Shown here: one piece after another, positions 32,557 through 45,272 of the stretch | Numbering within the stretch: the stretch's first letter is position 1 | How the letters are laid out: every line of letters starts with the position of its first letter | Source of the DNA: Dactylis glomerata | Lineage: Eukaryota; Streptophyta; Magnoliopsida; Poales; Poaceae | Assembly: GCA_007115705.1 (NCBI GenBank) | Contig: QXEO01000413.1 | Span: 1,364,001 to 1,428,000 of the forward strand | Reading direction: 5' to 3' | DNA length: 64,000 nucleotides | The notes under the pieces: model-generated | Told to the model about the DNA's origin: nothing | What the model saw: only the letters and a program-made list of their open reading frames with translations | Database searches by the model: none | Made by a program: the position numbers and the translations under genes

Positions 32557-35166
32557 ATGGTGCTCACGATGAGAGAAAGTAATGTGGATAGATACATGCA
32601 ACGCGCGACGGTCGAGATGCATCGAAATAACGACATGTATATAAGGTGTCCGTGCCGAAGATGCAAACTAGGGTCCATGTTCACCCCCTCTTCAGGCACG
32701 GTGAAGGAGCACCTGCTTAGGTATAGTTTCATGGAGGACCACACCCAGTGGATGGGTGATGATAACCAAGATGATAATTATGACCAAGATGGGGCGGCGA
32801 GATCAGAAAATGAGGAAGACGGCAACGAAGACGATGAAAAGGATGCCGCCCACGACGATGAAGAAGAAGAAGAAGAAGTGGAAAATATAGAAGTCGAGGA
32901 TAGGAGTACCCCGCTAACCGCAGCTATGCGGGACTCTCACTTTCAAGAACTTCTTATGAACAACATATCGACTGGCGCCAGAGCTGGCGATAGACGGAAA
33001 TCTAAGCTGGCGCAACTGGAGATAGACTCGAGAACTCCATTGTACGACGCACCTGGTCGCGAGCCGGAGGAGAACCGCTTGAGAGTAGCTCTCGATCTTC
33101 TGGAGATGAAGGCAAGACATGGATGGTCCAACTCGAGCGTGGACGACCTTTTCCGATGGCTGAAGAAGCGCTTTCCTAAAGATAACACGTGTGCCGGTAG
33201 TCTAAATGAGGCCAAGAAAATCGTGTGCCCTCTCGATTTGCCGCACACAAAATACCACGCCTGCATCAATGACTGCATAATTTATCGGAATGAGCACGCG
33301 GACGAGACCACATGCCCAGTATGCGAAGCTGATCGGTACAAGAGAGGGACCAAGAAGGCTCCTCGAAAAGTTGTGTGGTACTTCCCGCTAAGGCACCGTC
33401 TGCAGCGGTACTTCACGGACCCCAAGGAAGCAAAGCTCATGCTCTGGCACGCGGATAGAAAGGCGGCGGTGTTGCTTGATCCAAAACGGGTTGAAGAGCC
33501 AGTGCTGACGCACCCTTCGGATGCAAGCCAGTGGAGAGCATTAGACCAGGAGTACTACGAAGAATTCGGGAGAGATCCAAGGAACATCAGGCTTGGTGCG
33601 AGCACCGATGGGCTCAATCCGTTTGGGAACCAGAGCAGCAAGCACATCACATGGCCGGTGTTTATATGGATGTACAACATCCCCCCCTGGCTGTTCCTGA
33701 AGAAGAAGTACATACACATGAGTATGCTAATTCAAGGGCCGACACAGCCAGGGAGCGATATCAACCTATATCTCGAGTTGTTGAAGGAAGAGCTAGACAC
33801 CTTGTGGGAGGAAGGGGTAGAAACATGGGACGCCCACAAGGAAGAAACTTTTTGTCTCAAAGTCGCGCTGCTCACGATGGTGCAGGACTATCTTGGATAC
33901 GGATATATTGCATGCCAGGTGTGCCACGGACACAAGGCTTGTGTGAGGTGCATGGAATTGACGCCATTTCTACAGCTCGGTAAGGATCCCGGATCTTCGA
34001 AAACCGTCTACATGAGGCATCGAATGTGGTTACCCAAGAACGATCCCTGGAGAAGGCGTGGAGATCTTTTCAACGGTAAAGATGAGCTCGAAGGACCTCC
34101 ACCTAAGAGGAGCGGCGTAGAGATTGATATTTTGTGGAAAGATTAGAAAAATTGCCCTCCTCCGGGAAAGATAATAAAGAAGCGAAAGCGAGGTGAGAAG
34201 AAGAACAAGTCTGAAGTAGAACCGCTCATGGGTGTATGGAAAAGGAGGTCCGTGTTTTGGGACTTGCCTTACTGGAAGATCCTTGGTACGGCTCATTGCC
34301 TTAATGTCATGCACATCACGAAGAATGTGTGCGAGAGCTTGCTCGGCACTCTGTTCAACATGCCGGATAGGACCAAAGATGGGCCGAAAGCGAGAAATGA
34401 CCTCATGGCCCTAAATATAAGGAAAGAGCTTCACTTACCGCCGGCGGAGGAGATCAGCAAGGGCAAATCATACAGCCTCGTCCCCTCCTGCTTCACTCTA
34501 AGTCCCAACGAGCTAGACCAGATGTTCAAGTGCCTCCTGGGAGTCAGATTTCCTTTAGGCTACGCAGGGCTCATAAGGAGATACCTGGACCCAAACAAAA
34601 AAATCTTCAGCGGGATGAAGTCTCATGACTGTCACATCATGATGATGCAGATACTTCTGGTAGCAATCCAAGGGATAATGGAACCGCACGTCCGTCAAAC
34701 ACTTACTGGGCTCTGTCACTTTTTTGACGTCATCACTCGAAAGTCGATAAGCGTGAAGAAACTAGGGAGGCTGCAGGAAGAAATCGTCACGATCATAAAC
34801 AAGCTTGAGATGTACTTCCCGCCCGCATTCTTTGACATCATGGTCCATCTGCTTGTCCATATAGTGGATGATATCGAGGATCTCGGGCCTGCATTCTTGC
34901 ACAACATGATGGCGTTAGAAAGAATGAACGGGGTCATCAAAGCATACGTTCGTAATAGGGCACATCCAGATGGAAGCATCGTCCAGGGCTTTCTCACCGA
35001 AGAGTGCATCTCTTTCTGCAAGAACTATCTAAATGAGGAGAACACACCGGTTGGTTTGCCCGCAAACAAGCACCTTGGCAGGTTTGAGGGAGTAGGCCAC
35101 AACACTGGCAAGAGGGCAATGGATGTGGACTGCTATGGTCGGAGAGCCGACTTCAACAGGGCCCAC
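32557..35166 (+). pseudogene. TNP2-type CACTA transposase, 5' part
   Basis: Residues 1-75 form the transposase-associated zinc-binding-like domain (CPCRRCKLG). An acidic Asp/Glu stretch follows (about 65-115), then the transposase core with STDGLNPFG and PGSDINLYLELLKEEL. Next come the DUF4218-like segment (MKSHDCHIMMMQ) and the conserved ALERMNG and GFLTEECI motifs. A TAG at 34144-34146 interrupts the frame, where the family usually has Trp; the frame then continues without a shift to 35166. There the Sabrina-like element is inserted. The remaining 3' part is at 54823-55659 and is in frame once the insertion and one target-duplication copy are discounted. TNP2 performs DNA cleavage and strand transfer at the element ends. 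Confidence 0.9.
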
Positions 35167-35859
35167 TGATACGTCTCAAACATATCTATAATTTTTGATG
35201 CTCCATGCTTGTTTTTACACCATTTGCCTTGTGTTTCGTTACACTTCGTGGCACTTTTATGCGATTTCCAGAACTAACCTATTGACAAGATGCCACAGTG
35301 CCAGTTCCCTATTTTCTGCTATTTTTGTGTTTCAGAAAAGCTACACAGGAAATATTCTCGGAATTGGACGAAACAAGTTCCAGAAGTCTTATTTTTCACG
35401 GACGAAGGACGAGGACCAAACGAGAACCGGAGGGGGGCCAGGGGCCAGCCTCACACCAGGGCGGCGCGGCCCAGCCACTGGCCGTGCCCCCTATGTGTGA
35501 GGAGCCCCTGGCAGTCCCCTGACGACGCCCCTTCGCCTATATAAAGCCTCGGGACGGAAAACCCTAGGGGAGTCGGCAATTTTCTAGAAAGAGTTCCACA
35601 GCTCCGCCGCCGTCGTTGACAAATTTCGGGGGACAGAAGTCTCTGTTCCGGCACCCTGCCGGGACGGGGAAGTGCCCCCGGAGCCATCTCCATCGGTCTC
35701 CATCGCCGTCTCCGCCGTCTCCATCGACCTCACCGCCATCTCCATCAACCTTGATGTCTCCTATGATGAGGAGGGAGTAGTTCATCCCCGAGGCTGAGGA
35801 CTCTACCGGTAGCTATGTGGTTCACCTCTCTCTCCCATGATGTGATCTTTATGTGATCG
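35167..35859 (+). repeat. Sabrina-like 5' LTR, left part
   Basis: Matches 53278-53969. Interrupted at GATCG (35855-35859) by Gypsy-2. Contains CGCCTATATAAAGCC, a probable TATA box, near 35535-35550. Confidence 0.9.
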
Positions 35860-38800
35860 TGTGACGACCCCGAATTTATCACAAATTCGAAGTGCCCGTT
35901 ATGCATTCCACCACAATCCCAGAATCATTGTTGTGATACACATAACGTAGTTGGTAACCAGTTCCATAGACATTACAATACGATGGTTCAAATACAATGG
36001 TCATAGTGACCAAGTTCATATTACAACACAATATGGCAGCGGAAATAACGTCTTCGGGTCCATGCCTTCACCCTACAGGCAATGGCGACTCAGTAGAAGA
36101 TCTTAGTTCTGATACTCTTCTTCATACCCTTCCTCCGGATACTCTTCCCCATAGTCTGGCCAAGTTGATAGCCAGGGACACAGCCGTGAGTACATTGGAT
36201 GCACACGCAAACCATCTTATAAATGAAATGATGAAATAGATATGCAAGGTTGATATGGTGGACTAAGCACTAAGTTTAGTTGCAAAAGCTAGTTTCATTT
36301 CCCAAGAATGTTCATTGGTAGAAAAGAGGTTTAGTTCTCTAAGTTCAATCTAAGGGAACTTCAAGTGTGTCAATACCAATGTCAAGTCAAGTCATGTCAT
36401 TCACCAAGGTCACCATAAGTTATTATCAGTCTTGACAAAAGTCAAGTACAGTTTGCCAACTGTCCATAACCGAGGACGCGGCTATTCGAATAGTTTGAAA
36501 CCTCTGCAGAGGGGTACACTTTACCCACGAGATTCGATACATCTGCCGGGAGAAATCCACGGTTCGTCATACACACAGTATGCGAGGTTCAGATAATCAA
36601 ACAAACTCTTTCACTTGCTCACTCTAGTACAGGATCCTTCCCTAGAGCCCGAGACACGGACCTTTTCCATTCCGGCGTCTCTAGTTTTGCCCGCTCCGGA
36701 GTGCCGGATGAATGGAATTTCCACTCGGTTCAGAAGTACCCGCGCACGGTGCACTTCTATAAAGGATGATACAAGACCTCCCATACTAGGGTGAACAAGC
36801 TACAGACTAAGCCCCTTCCCATTTAGGGGTAATGTGGTCGTACGGTAATGGTTGGCTCACATGGTACATCACTTATTATCATTTAGCAAATACATTCCAT
36901 AGTTCTTAGTCAAGATTATTTTTCTTCATAAAACCACCATGTATGAGAGGTCTCCAAATCAAGTTTTCAAGTTCAAGTCACCAAGTTCAAATGGGGTTCC
37001 TCTTAGAGATGGCCTCATATTTTATTAGCGACTAAGCAACTATATTGAGTGATGATACCACTAAGCTATAGTTGGATAAACTCAGCTTGATGCTCTTGCT
37101 AAGCAAGATATCACTACACATCTATCATTCTACTCTAGCAATTCAATCATGCAATTTACTTAAAACAAGTAGAATGCAATAGTAAAACTAGGCATTTGGA
37201 GTATGATTCAAAAGATGGCTTGCCTTGGTTGGCAAAGTGTCTGGGGTATTCTTCTTCTTCTTGATAAAATTCCCCTTCAATATCCTCCTCAGCAACACTA
37301 GCGTCTAATAACAAATAAACACAATACACACAATCACCACACAATACTAACATCACTTCAAACACACAAACTTGTTTTCAAACAATAATATTCATGGTGG
37401 ATTTTATAGAATTGGGTTGCAAGTTTTTCTTCCAAGTTTTTATTAAGTGTGCAAGTTGGATTTGTCTCCCAAGTACCATATGTGGCTTACTTTCCAAGCA
37501 TTGGTATTGAACTAAAGGTGGTTGGACTAGTTCAAGTGAGGAGGGTTTAATTAAGTGGATTGGTATTGAGGGCAAAAATGAATTCTAAGTGTGCAATAGA
37601 AATCTATCATTTTATGCTTCAAACTAAGATGGGATTAGGGTCTAATTGGTACCCCTAACAAGGTTTGAGTTGATTAAGGTGGACTAAACAGTAGGGGAGG
37701 TAATTAGTGAGTTCACAAATCAAGTTTCATAATTTTAGGGGGCTTAAACAATTTTTCTAGAAATGTTCTATGATTAATAAAGCTATGGTCACATTATTCT
37801 TATTTATTTAAATTCCTACCTCAAATTGAATTCTAACCAGTTCTACAGTGTAGAGCAATTCCTAAGCTTTCCAACGCATATTCATTTGCTAGAAATGGAT
37901 TTGTAAATCTCTTGGAAATAAAGTTTGAAAATCCTATCTGAAACTTATTTGAAATAATTCAAACGGCGGGAAAATAATTAAAAACAAAACGGACCTAATT
38001 CTAACCTAGCTGGGCCGAATCCAATGGAAACCCGAATGGGCCGGCCCATACCGCTTCGCTCCGGGCGGGAAAGAATTAAAACGGAACCTGACAGGTGGGG
38101 TCCGCTCGTCAGATCACTTAAGTTTACCGAATCGGTACGCGACCGACGGATTCTAATCCAACGGCTCTGGTGCATCGTGTTCATCGGCTAGGGTTGAAGC
38201 TCACCTGCGCACGGCGAGGAAGACGACGGCGACGGCGAGGCGCGTAGAGGAAGCAGGGCTCGACGGCGACGGGTGGAAAAGACTCCGGCGGCGCTCCTCC
38301 TCCAGTTCCCAGCTTCCGCTCGTCCAGCGGCGGTCCAACGCGGCGGCGCGGCTTGCGTCCATTACCTCGCCGGCGGTGCAGGCGTCGTCGAACTAGAGCG
38401 AGAGGGAGGGAGAGATGGTGTCTGGGAGGTAGCTGGGAGCGGGGCGAGTTTGCTCGTTTGATCGGCGGGGGCTTTTATAGGCTAGAGCGTCGGGGGCGAG
38501 GGCGTCCAGTAGCTCGCCGGTGCGGGGGCCCTGGTGATGCGTGTCGAGCAACACAGGGCACGGCGGCCTTGCTCGCGTGCTGGAGGGGTTTGGTCTCGGC
38601 CGCAGAGTGCTGTGGGTCGGGTCTGGCGCAGTCACAGCGGTTGGCGTCGTGCAGGAAGAGGAGAGACAGAGAGGGGGGGGGGTCCTGGGCGCGTTCCTCT
38701 TCTTCCCTCCCTTTCTCACGGCTCGGGTCGGGGCAGAGGGGGCTGGGCTCGACCGTGGCGACGTCAACGAGCATGGCTACAGGCTTCGAATGAGCTAGAA

Positions 38801-39446
38801 CAGTGATCTTCACAGTAACCACGATTTTCTCGATTTTTGTCTGCCAGGTGCTCGACACAATGCCTGCAAGAGATTCAAATTCGAAATTTTGAAATTTTCC
38901 ACTTTGGGTGATCAACATATTAGCCAAGGTTTCCAGTGATATTTTTGTTCTGAAGAAATAACAGGTTTTGCAAAAATTTTTATTTGAAATTAGGGTATTG
39001 TCACTGTTTCAGATTCAATCTTTGGCTGAAGTTTGAGTGATGTTCTGATTTGAATTTTGGTTAGAGACTTCTTGGTTGAGTTAGTATATAACTTGGTCAA
39101 GCTCAACTAACTGGCCAAACACTGAGTTGAGTTACAGATTTCTTATTATAAGTGTCCAAAGTAGGGTAGTCAATAACAATTTCTAGATCACACTTCTCTT
39201 CTCTTTTTCTTTCTTTCTTTTGTTTCTTGTTTCTTTGGTTCTGATAAACCTTCTCTAAGGCTTCTGTTGGTTAGGTTAGAATTAACTAATCATTGCACAA
39301 CAAATGATAACACACATGAAATCATAAAATACATATAATAGGAAATACATGCATACATGCAATAATAGATAAAAAGTTTTATCTTGGCCCAAAAATTTGG
39401 TATTTTAATTCATAGGAAGTGGATTACAATTTTCTGAGTTGTTACA
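35860..39446 (-). repeat. 3' LTR of Gypsy-2
   Basis: TGTGACGACC...TTGTTACA, 3,587 bp, with the TATA box and splice-donor-like site (38199-38207) conserved. Confidence 0.93.
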
Positions 39447-39462
39447 ATCTTCCCCCCTTAAA
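39447..39462 (-). other. Polypurine tract of Gypsy-2
   Basis: Identical to that of Gypsy-1, abutting the 3' LTR. Confidence 0.88.
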
Positions 39463-39489
39463 AAGAATCTCGTCCCCGAGATTCACTAA

Positions 39490-42400
39490 TTAAGAACTGA
39501 AAAGATTGGGAAACTCTTTCTGAAGATAATCTTCTTGTTCCCAAGTGGCTTCATCTTCGGTGTGATTACTCCACTGAACTTTTAGAAACTTGATGCTTCG
39601 GGTTCGAGTGGTTCTATATGCTTCCTCGAGGATACGGGTAGGCACTTCACAGTAGGTCAAATCTTTGTTGATGTCCACGGAACGGTGATCAATATTCTTG
39701 AAGACTTCTGACTTCTCCGGCACTTCAAGACACTTCCGAAGTAAGGACACGTGAAAGACATCGTGTACTTCAGACAATTCAGGGGGCATGTCCAACTGAT
39801 AGGACACTTCTCCTCTGCGGCTTAGTACCTTGAAGGGTCCAATATATCTTGGTGCAAGCTTTCCTTTGACTTGGAATCTCTGCATTCCCTTGAGGGGTGA
39901 TACTCTAAGATACACAAAATCTCCAATCTGGAAGGTCAGTTCTCTACGTCTCTTGTCGGCATAACTCTTCTGTCTAGACTAGGCTGCCTTGAGGTAATCA
40001 CGAATCATGCGAACCTTCTCCTCAGCCTCTTGCAGAATGTCCGGTCCAAATATCTGACTGTCTCCTGTTTCTGACCAATTCAAAGGGGTACGGCACTTTC
40101 TTCCATATAAAGCTTCAAATGGGGCCATTTGCAAACTGGCTTGATAACTGTTGTTATAGGAAAACTCCGTGAAAGGCAGACAATCTTCCCACTTAGCTCC
40201 ATAGGCTAGAACACAGGCTCTCAACATATCTTCAATTATCTGATTTACTCTTTCTGTCTGTCCATCAGTCTGAGGGTGGTAAGCTGTGCTAAAGGCTAAT
40301 TTGGTTCCCAAGGCTTGATGCAAACTTTTCCAAAATCTCGAGGTGAATTGGGTTCCTCGATCGGAAACTATGGTTTTTGGGACTCCATGCAAACTCACAA
40401 TTCTGGATAGATAAAGATCTGCCAGCTGTCCTGAGGTATAGGTGGTCTTGACAGGAATAAAGTGGGCAACTTTGGTCAGTCTATCCACAATGACCCAGAT
40501 AGAGTCATTTCCACGGCTAGACCTTGGAAATCCAGTGATGAAATCCATACCAACTGATTCCCACTTCCATTCCAGAACTTGCAAAGGTTGCAGCAATCCC
40601 GCAGGACGTTGATGTTCAGCCTTGACTCTTTGACAAGTATCACACTTAGATATAAACGATGCAATCTCACGCTTCATCCCATGCCACCAAAATTGCTCCT
40701 TCAGATCTTGATACATCTTGGTTCCACCGGGGTGGATGGAGTAAGGTGTCTCATGGGCTTCTCTCATAATAACTTCCTTCAATTCTGAGTCCGCAGGCAC
40801 ACAAATACGTCCTTTATACCAAAGAACTCCTTGATCATCTTCTTCAAATCCTGGCACCTTGCCGGAACTAATTCTGCGCTTAATTCCGTCAATACTCTCA
40901 TTTCCCTTCTGGGCTTCTTTGATTTGGCTCATCAAGGTGGGTTGAAACTCAAGGTTGGCTAAAAATCCTCGACTGACTAGTTCCAATCCAAATTTTTCAA
41001 ACTCTTGATGTAACATAGGTTGCTCCTCTTTGATCATCATATTCAACGAGCATGGCTTCCTACTCAATGCATCGGCAACTACATTGGCCTTACCGGGATG
41101 ATAATGAATTTCCAGATCATAATCCTTGATCAACTCTATCCATCTTCTTTGCCTCATGTTCAACTCCTTCTGGGTGAAGATATATTTCAAACTCTTGTGA
41201 TCAGTGTAGATCTCACAACGGTTACCCATCAGATAGTGCCTCCAGGTCTTCAAAGCGAGAACTACGGCTGCTAACTCCAGATCATGGGTTGGATAATTTT
41301 CTTCATGAGGTCGAAGCTGCCGGGAGAGGTAAGCTATGACCTTGCCTTCTTGCATTAGTACGCAACCAAGTCCAAGTTTGGAGGCGTCGCAATAGACATC
41401 AAAGTTCTTGGTGATATCGGGCATGGTTAGGACGGGGGCGGTCACCAATCGCTTCTTGAGCTCTTGAAAACTCTCTTCACACTTAGGGGTCCATTCAAAC
41501 TTCTTGTCCTTCTTCAATAATTGGGTCATGGGTCTGGCAATGCTTGGGAATCCTTCAACAAATTTGCGGTAATATCCCGCTAATCCGAGAAAACCTCTAA
41601 ACTCAGTTTGAGTGGTAGGGGCTTCCCATTCCAAGACTGATTTGATCTTCTTTGGGTCTACTGATATTCCTCCCGCTGATAATACATGGCCTAAGAATCC
41701 AACTTCCTTCAACCAGAACTCACATTTACTGAACTTGGCATACAGCTGATGCTCTCTAAGAGTCTCTAAGATTAATCTCAGATGGGTTGCATGCTCCTCT
41801 TCGGACTTGGAATAGATAAGAATGTCATCAATGAAGACAACAACAAACTTATCCAAAAACTCCATGAAAACCTTATTCATGAGGTTCATGAAATAAGCAG
41901 GGGCATTGGTTAATCCGAAGGACATTACGGTGTACTCATACAATCCGTATCGGGTAGTGAAGGCTGTTTTGGGTATGTCAGTTGCACGGATCTTCAATTG
42001 ATGGTATCCAGTTCTAAGGTCTATCTTTGAGAAGACTCGAGCTCCGGTCAATTGGTCAAACAGATCATCTATCTTGGGAAGAGGGTACTTATTTTTGATG
42101 GTCACATCATTTAGCTTGCGGTAATCAGTGCACAGTCGGCTGGAACCGTTACTTTTATCCACAAACAAGACGGGCGGTCTCCAAGCAGAAGAACTTGGCT
42201 GAATCAATCCCTTACTCAAAAGGTCATCCAATTGCTTCTTCAACTCTACTAGTTCAGCTGGGTTCATACGATAGGGTCGTTGGGCTATGGATCCAGTTCC
42301 GGGAATAAGCTCAATGATAAACTCAATATCCCGATCCGGTGGCATTCCGGGTAGCTCATCGGGAAAAACATCTGGGTATTCACAGACGATGGGAACTTCC

Positions 42401-44001
42401 TCTATAGTTGGCCCTGAGATACTCTTATGACATCTGGTGGTCTGGGGTGGTTTTACGGACACATGCTTTACTACAATTCCAGTGCTACTCTTCATGGTGA
42501 TGGTCTTCTTGGCACAATCTATCACTCCTTGATGGGAAGACATCCAATTCATACCGAGAACTACTTCCAAACCTTTGGTTCCCAATACTATCAAATTGGC
42601 TAAGAAAGATATTCCATGAATTTCTATGGGAACTGCCAAACAGTTCCACTCAGCCCTCGTTGTTGACCCAGGTATTTGTACTAGCATGGCATGTTTCAGG
42701 GGTGTTGGTTGAAGTCCACTTTTATCAATAAATAATTTAGTAACAAACGAGTGTGAAGCTCCAGAATCAAACAGAACTCTTGCAGGAACGGAATTAATAG
42801 GGAACATACCAAGCACAATGTCGGTTGCCTCCTGAGCTTCTTCCACATTCATGTGGTTCAGACGGCCTCGAGGGTGAGGCTGGTTCCTTGGTGGATAATT
42901 CTTGCCATTTCCAACACGGAGCTGCTGCTGAGCAGGAGCAGTGGTCTTAGATGCATCATTCAGCTTCTTGGGGCACTCATTGGAGTAGTGCCCTTTGAGT
43001 CCGCACTCATAACAGGTAACACCAGACTTGTCACTAGGCTTGGGTAGCACAGGGGCGCCATTTGGCCTAGGGGTATTGGTGTTGAAGTTGTTGCCACTAG
43101 GTCTTGGAGGTGCACGGTTGAAGTTGTTGCCGGGCGGACGGTTGGGATAGTTGGGACGTGGAGCAGGTGCAGATGGTCTCATAGGTCTTGGGGCGAAACC
43201 CAGGGGTGGATTTCCCCTCGGCTTCTGCGAATTGCTCGAGTTGCCTTGATACATCATACGGCGCTTGCGGTTCTCTGCAGCTTGCTTGAGTTTGCCCTCC
43301 ATCTGAATGGCAGAGTCAACCAATGATTCCAGGTCTGCAAAGTGAATGCTGACCAAGACACATTGCATCTCATCATGAAGTCCATCCAGAAACCTTTCTT
43401 GCTTCTTCTCAGTGGTGTTAGTGTCATCTGGGGCATACCTAGACAAGGTAAGGAACTTGTCACGGTAATCCACCACAGATAGGGAACCTTGCTTCAGATT
43501 TCTGAACTCATCTCTCATCCTTTTAACCAATCCCAAAGGAACATGGGCTTTGCTGAACTTGCTCTTGAACTCCTCCCAAGGCATCACATACCCTTGGGCT
43601 TGCATCGCACGAGTGCTATCCCACCAAGCTCTTGCGGCTCCCGCAAGATAGTGGGTGGTGTACAAGACCTTCTCATTTTCACCAACTTCGGCGACTGCCA
43701 AATTGTTCTCCATAGTGCGAAGCCAGTCATCGGCATCTAAGGGTTCTTCAGACTTAGTGAACATAGGAGGGTTGGTGTTTTGGAAACTCCTTAACTTGGA
43801 TCGGTGATCACCATGGCCATTGTTCTCTCCTTCACCATGGCCATTTCCATTGCCATTGTTGTGGTTCATTGCCATTTGGGTTAGTTGCTGAAGGGTGGCC
43901 AAGTTAGCTTGGCGCTCAGCTCGGGCTGCTTCTCGGTCTTCCATGATCAACCTTAGCAGTTCGGCCATTTCTGGATTCGGGGGTGGGGGTGCTCACGGCA
44001 T
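39490..44001 (-). pseudogene. Gypsy-2 gag-pol with two nonsense codons
   Basis: Aligns over its full length with the Gypsy-1 polyprotein, with two extra codons in the Gly/Asn/His-rich region near residue 60. The expected ATG at 44001 is followed two codons later by TGA (43993-43995; CGA in Gypsy-1), but an in-frame ATG at 43968 could still start gag. A TAG at 39979-39981 (CAG in Gypsy-1) removes the last 163 residues: the end of integrase and the chromodomain-like tail. Gag zinc knuckle, protease DSGASHSF, reverse transcriptase FIDD, RNase H and the integrase D,D,E residues are all intact upstream of it. Both lesions are single transitions, consistent with methylated-cytosine decay. Confidence 0.93.
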
Positions 44002-44276
44002 CTGAAGATAAGGTGTGTAAGACAAGAGGGAAAAGCTAATTTGCTAAGATTTAAATGTAACATGGATGATGAAATTTTTGTCTTACTAAGGCCTTAAGGG
44101 CCAAATTCATATTTCATTCAACAAGCATCAAACATATCATACATACGAGTTCACACATTACAAATGGTTTACATCAAACCATTGCGACTCGTCTACTAGA
44201 GAGGGGGATACAACTCACACCTACACGAAGTGACTCAAAGTGAACTCATAACTAGATAACACGGGAATATCCAACT

Positions 44277-45059
44277 CTAAACACCGGGCTCCTCAGGGTC
44301 TTCCTGCTCATCATCCACAATGAATCCCGCATCCTCATCATGCTCCGAATCATCGAGGTCCTCCATGAAGTCATCCTCGTCACTAATGAGGGCATTATCC
44401 TCCTTGCGGAGATCAATGCCTTCCTCCTCACTAAGGTGGCTCTCGAGACTCTCAATGTACTCGGTCAGCTCAGCCACATTGGCCTTCAACTCATCAATGG
44501 TCTGATCCCTCTCATCGCGCTGGCGGCGAAGACTCTTGCGATCCCTAGCAAGAATCCTGATGGTGCTCCTTGCCTCCACCAGTGCGAAGTGCTCAAGGTT
44601 GGCCTTGGTACGGGCACGATCGGCCTCCTGCTGAGTGGAGTACAACAAGAAGTCCATGTGATCGATGTAGGTACTCGGCTCATTTTGCCCTGGCATGTTT
44701 GCGGGACACCCATCCGCATCACGCCGAGCAAAGTTCCTAAAGCGCTCCCCCTGGACCTCCTCAACATGCAGTCCGCACAAGCGGGCGTGCATCTCCTGCA
44801 TACCTCAGACCAAACCATCGGCCCAAGTGTTCTCCACAAGCTCAAACTTGATCCTTGGAGAACTCAAATCTCCCTTCTTGCCACAGCAACTGGCCCTGAC
44901 AAGCCACCGTAGCTCTCCATCCGGGTGCTCATTGAGCACGGCTCCCTTGAACTCCGGATATAGACGATCCAGGAACAAGGTCAGGGTGGTGAGGTCGCGC
45001 TCGAAACAAAGGCTGCCACCATGGCCCAACTGGTACTGCTCAGTGAATACCGGTGCCAT
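44277..45059 (-). pseudogene. Gypsy-2 copy of the extra pre-gag ORF, one nonsense codon
   Basis: The same 261 codons, stop included, as 5244-6026 without indels. TGA at 44802-44804 replaces CGA (Arg), after residue 85. Differences from Gypsy-1 are mostly conservative, and the coiled-coil and acidic tail are kept. The ATG directly follows a TGTAG acceptor-like sequence. Confidence 0.75.
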
Positions 45060-45260
45060 CTACAACATTTTTAGATTAGATTAAGTTAGTGATCAACTCA
45101 AGTGTGCAAAATTTTAAGTAGGTAAAAACTGAAGTATGTACAAAACTTTGTAAATAGAGAGGAAAAGACTAAACAATTTTAAACCATTACTGATCTCTTT
45201 GTTTTTATAAAGGTTTCATTTAACGCCCATTCTAACTAAGGTCTCCTATGGTCAGCCTAG

Positions 45261-45272
45261 GCTCTGATACCA
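45261..45272 (-). other. Primer-binding site of Gypsy-2
   Basis: Minus strand TGGTATCAGAGC, tRNA-iMet type, three bases from the LTR. Confidence 0.92.
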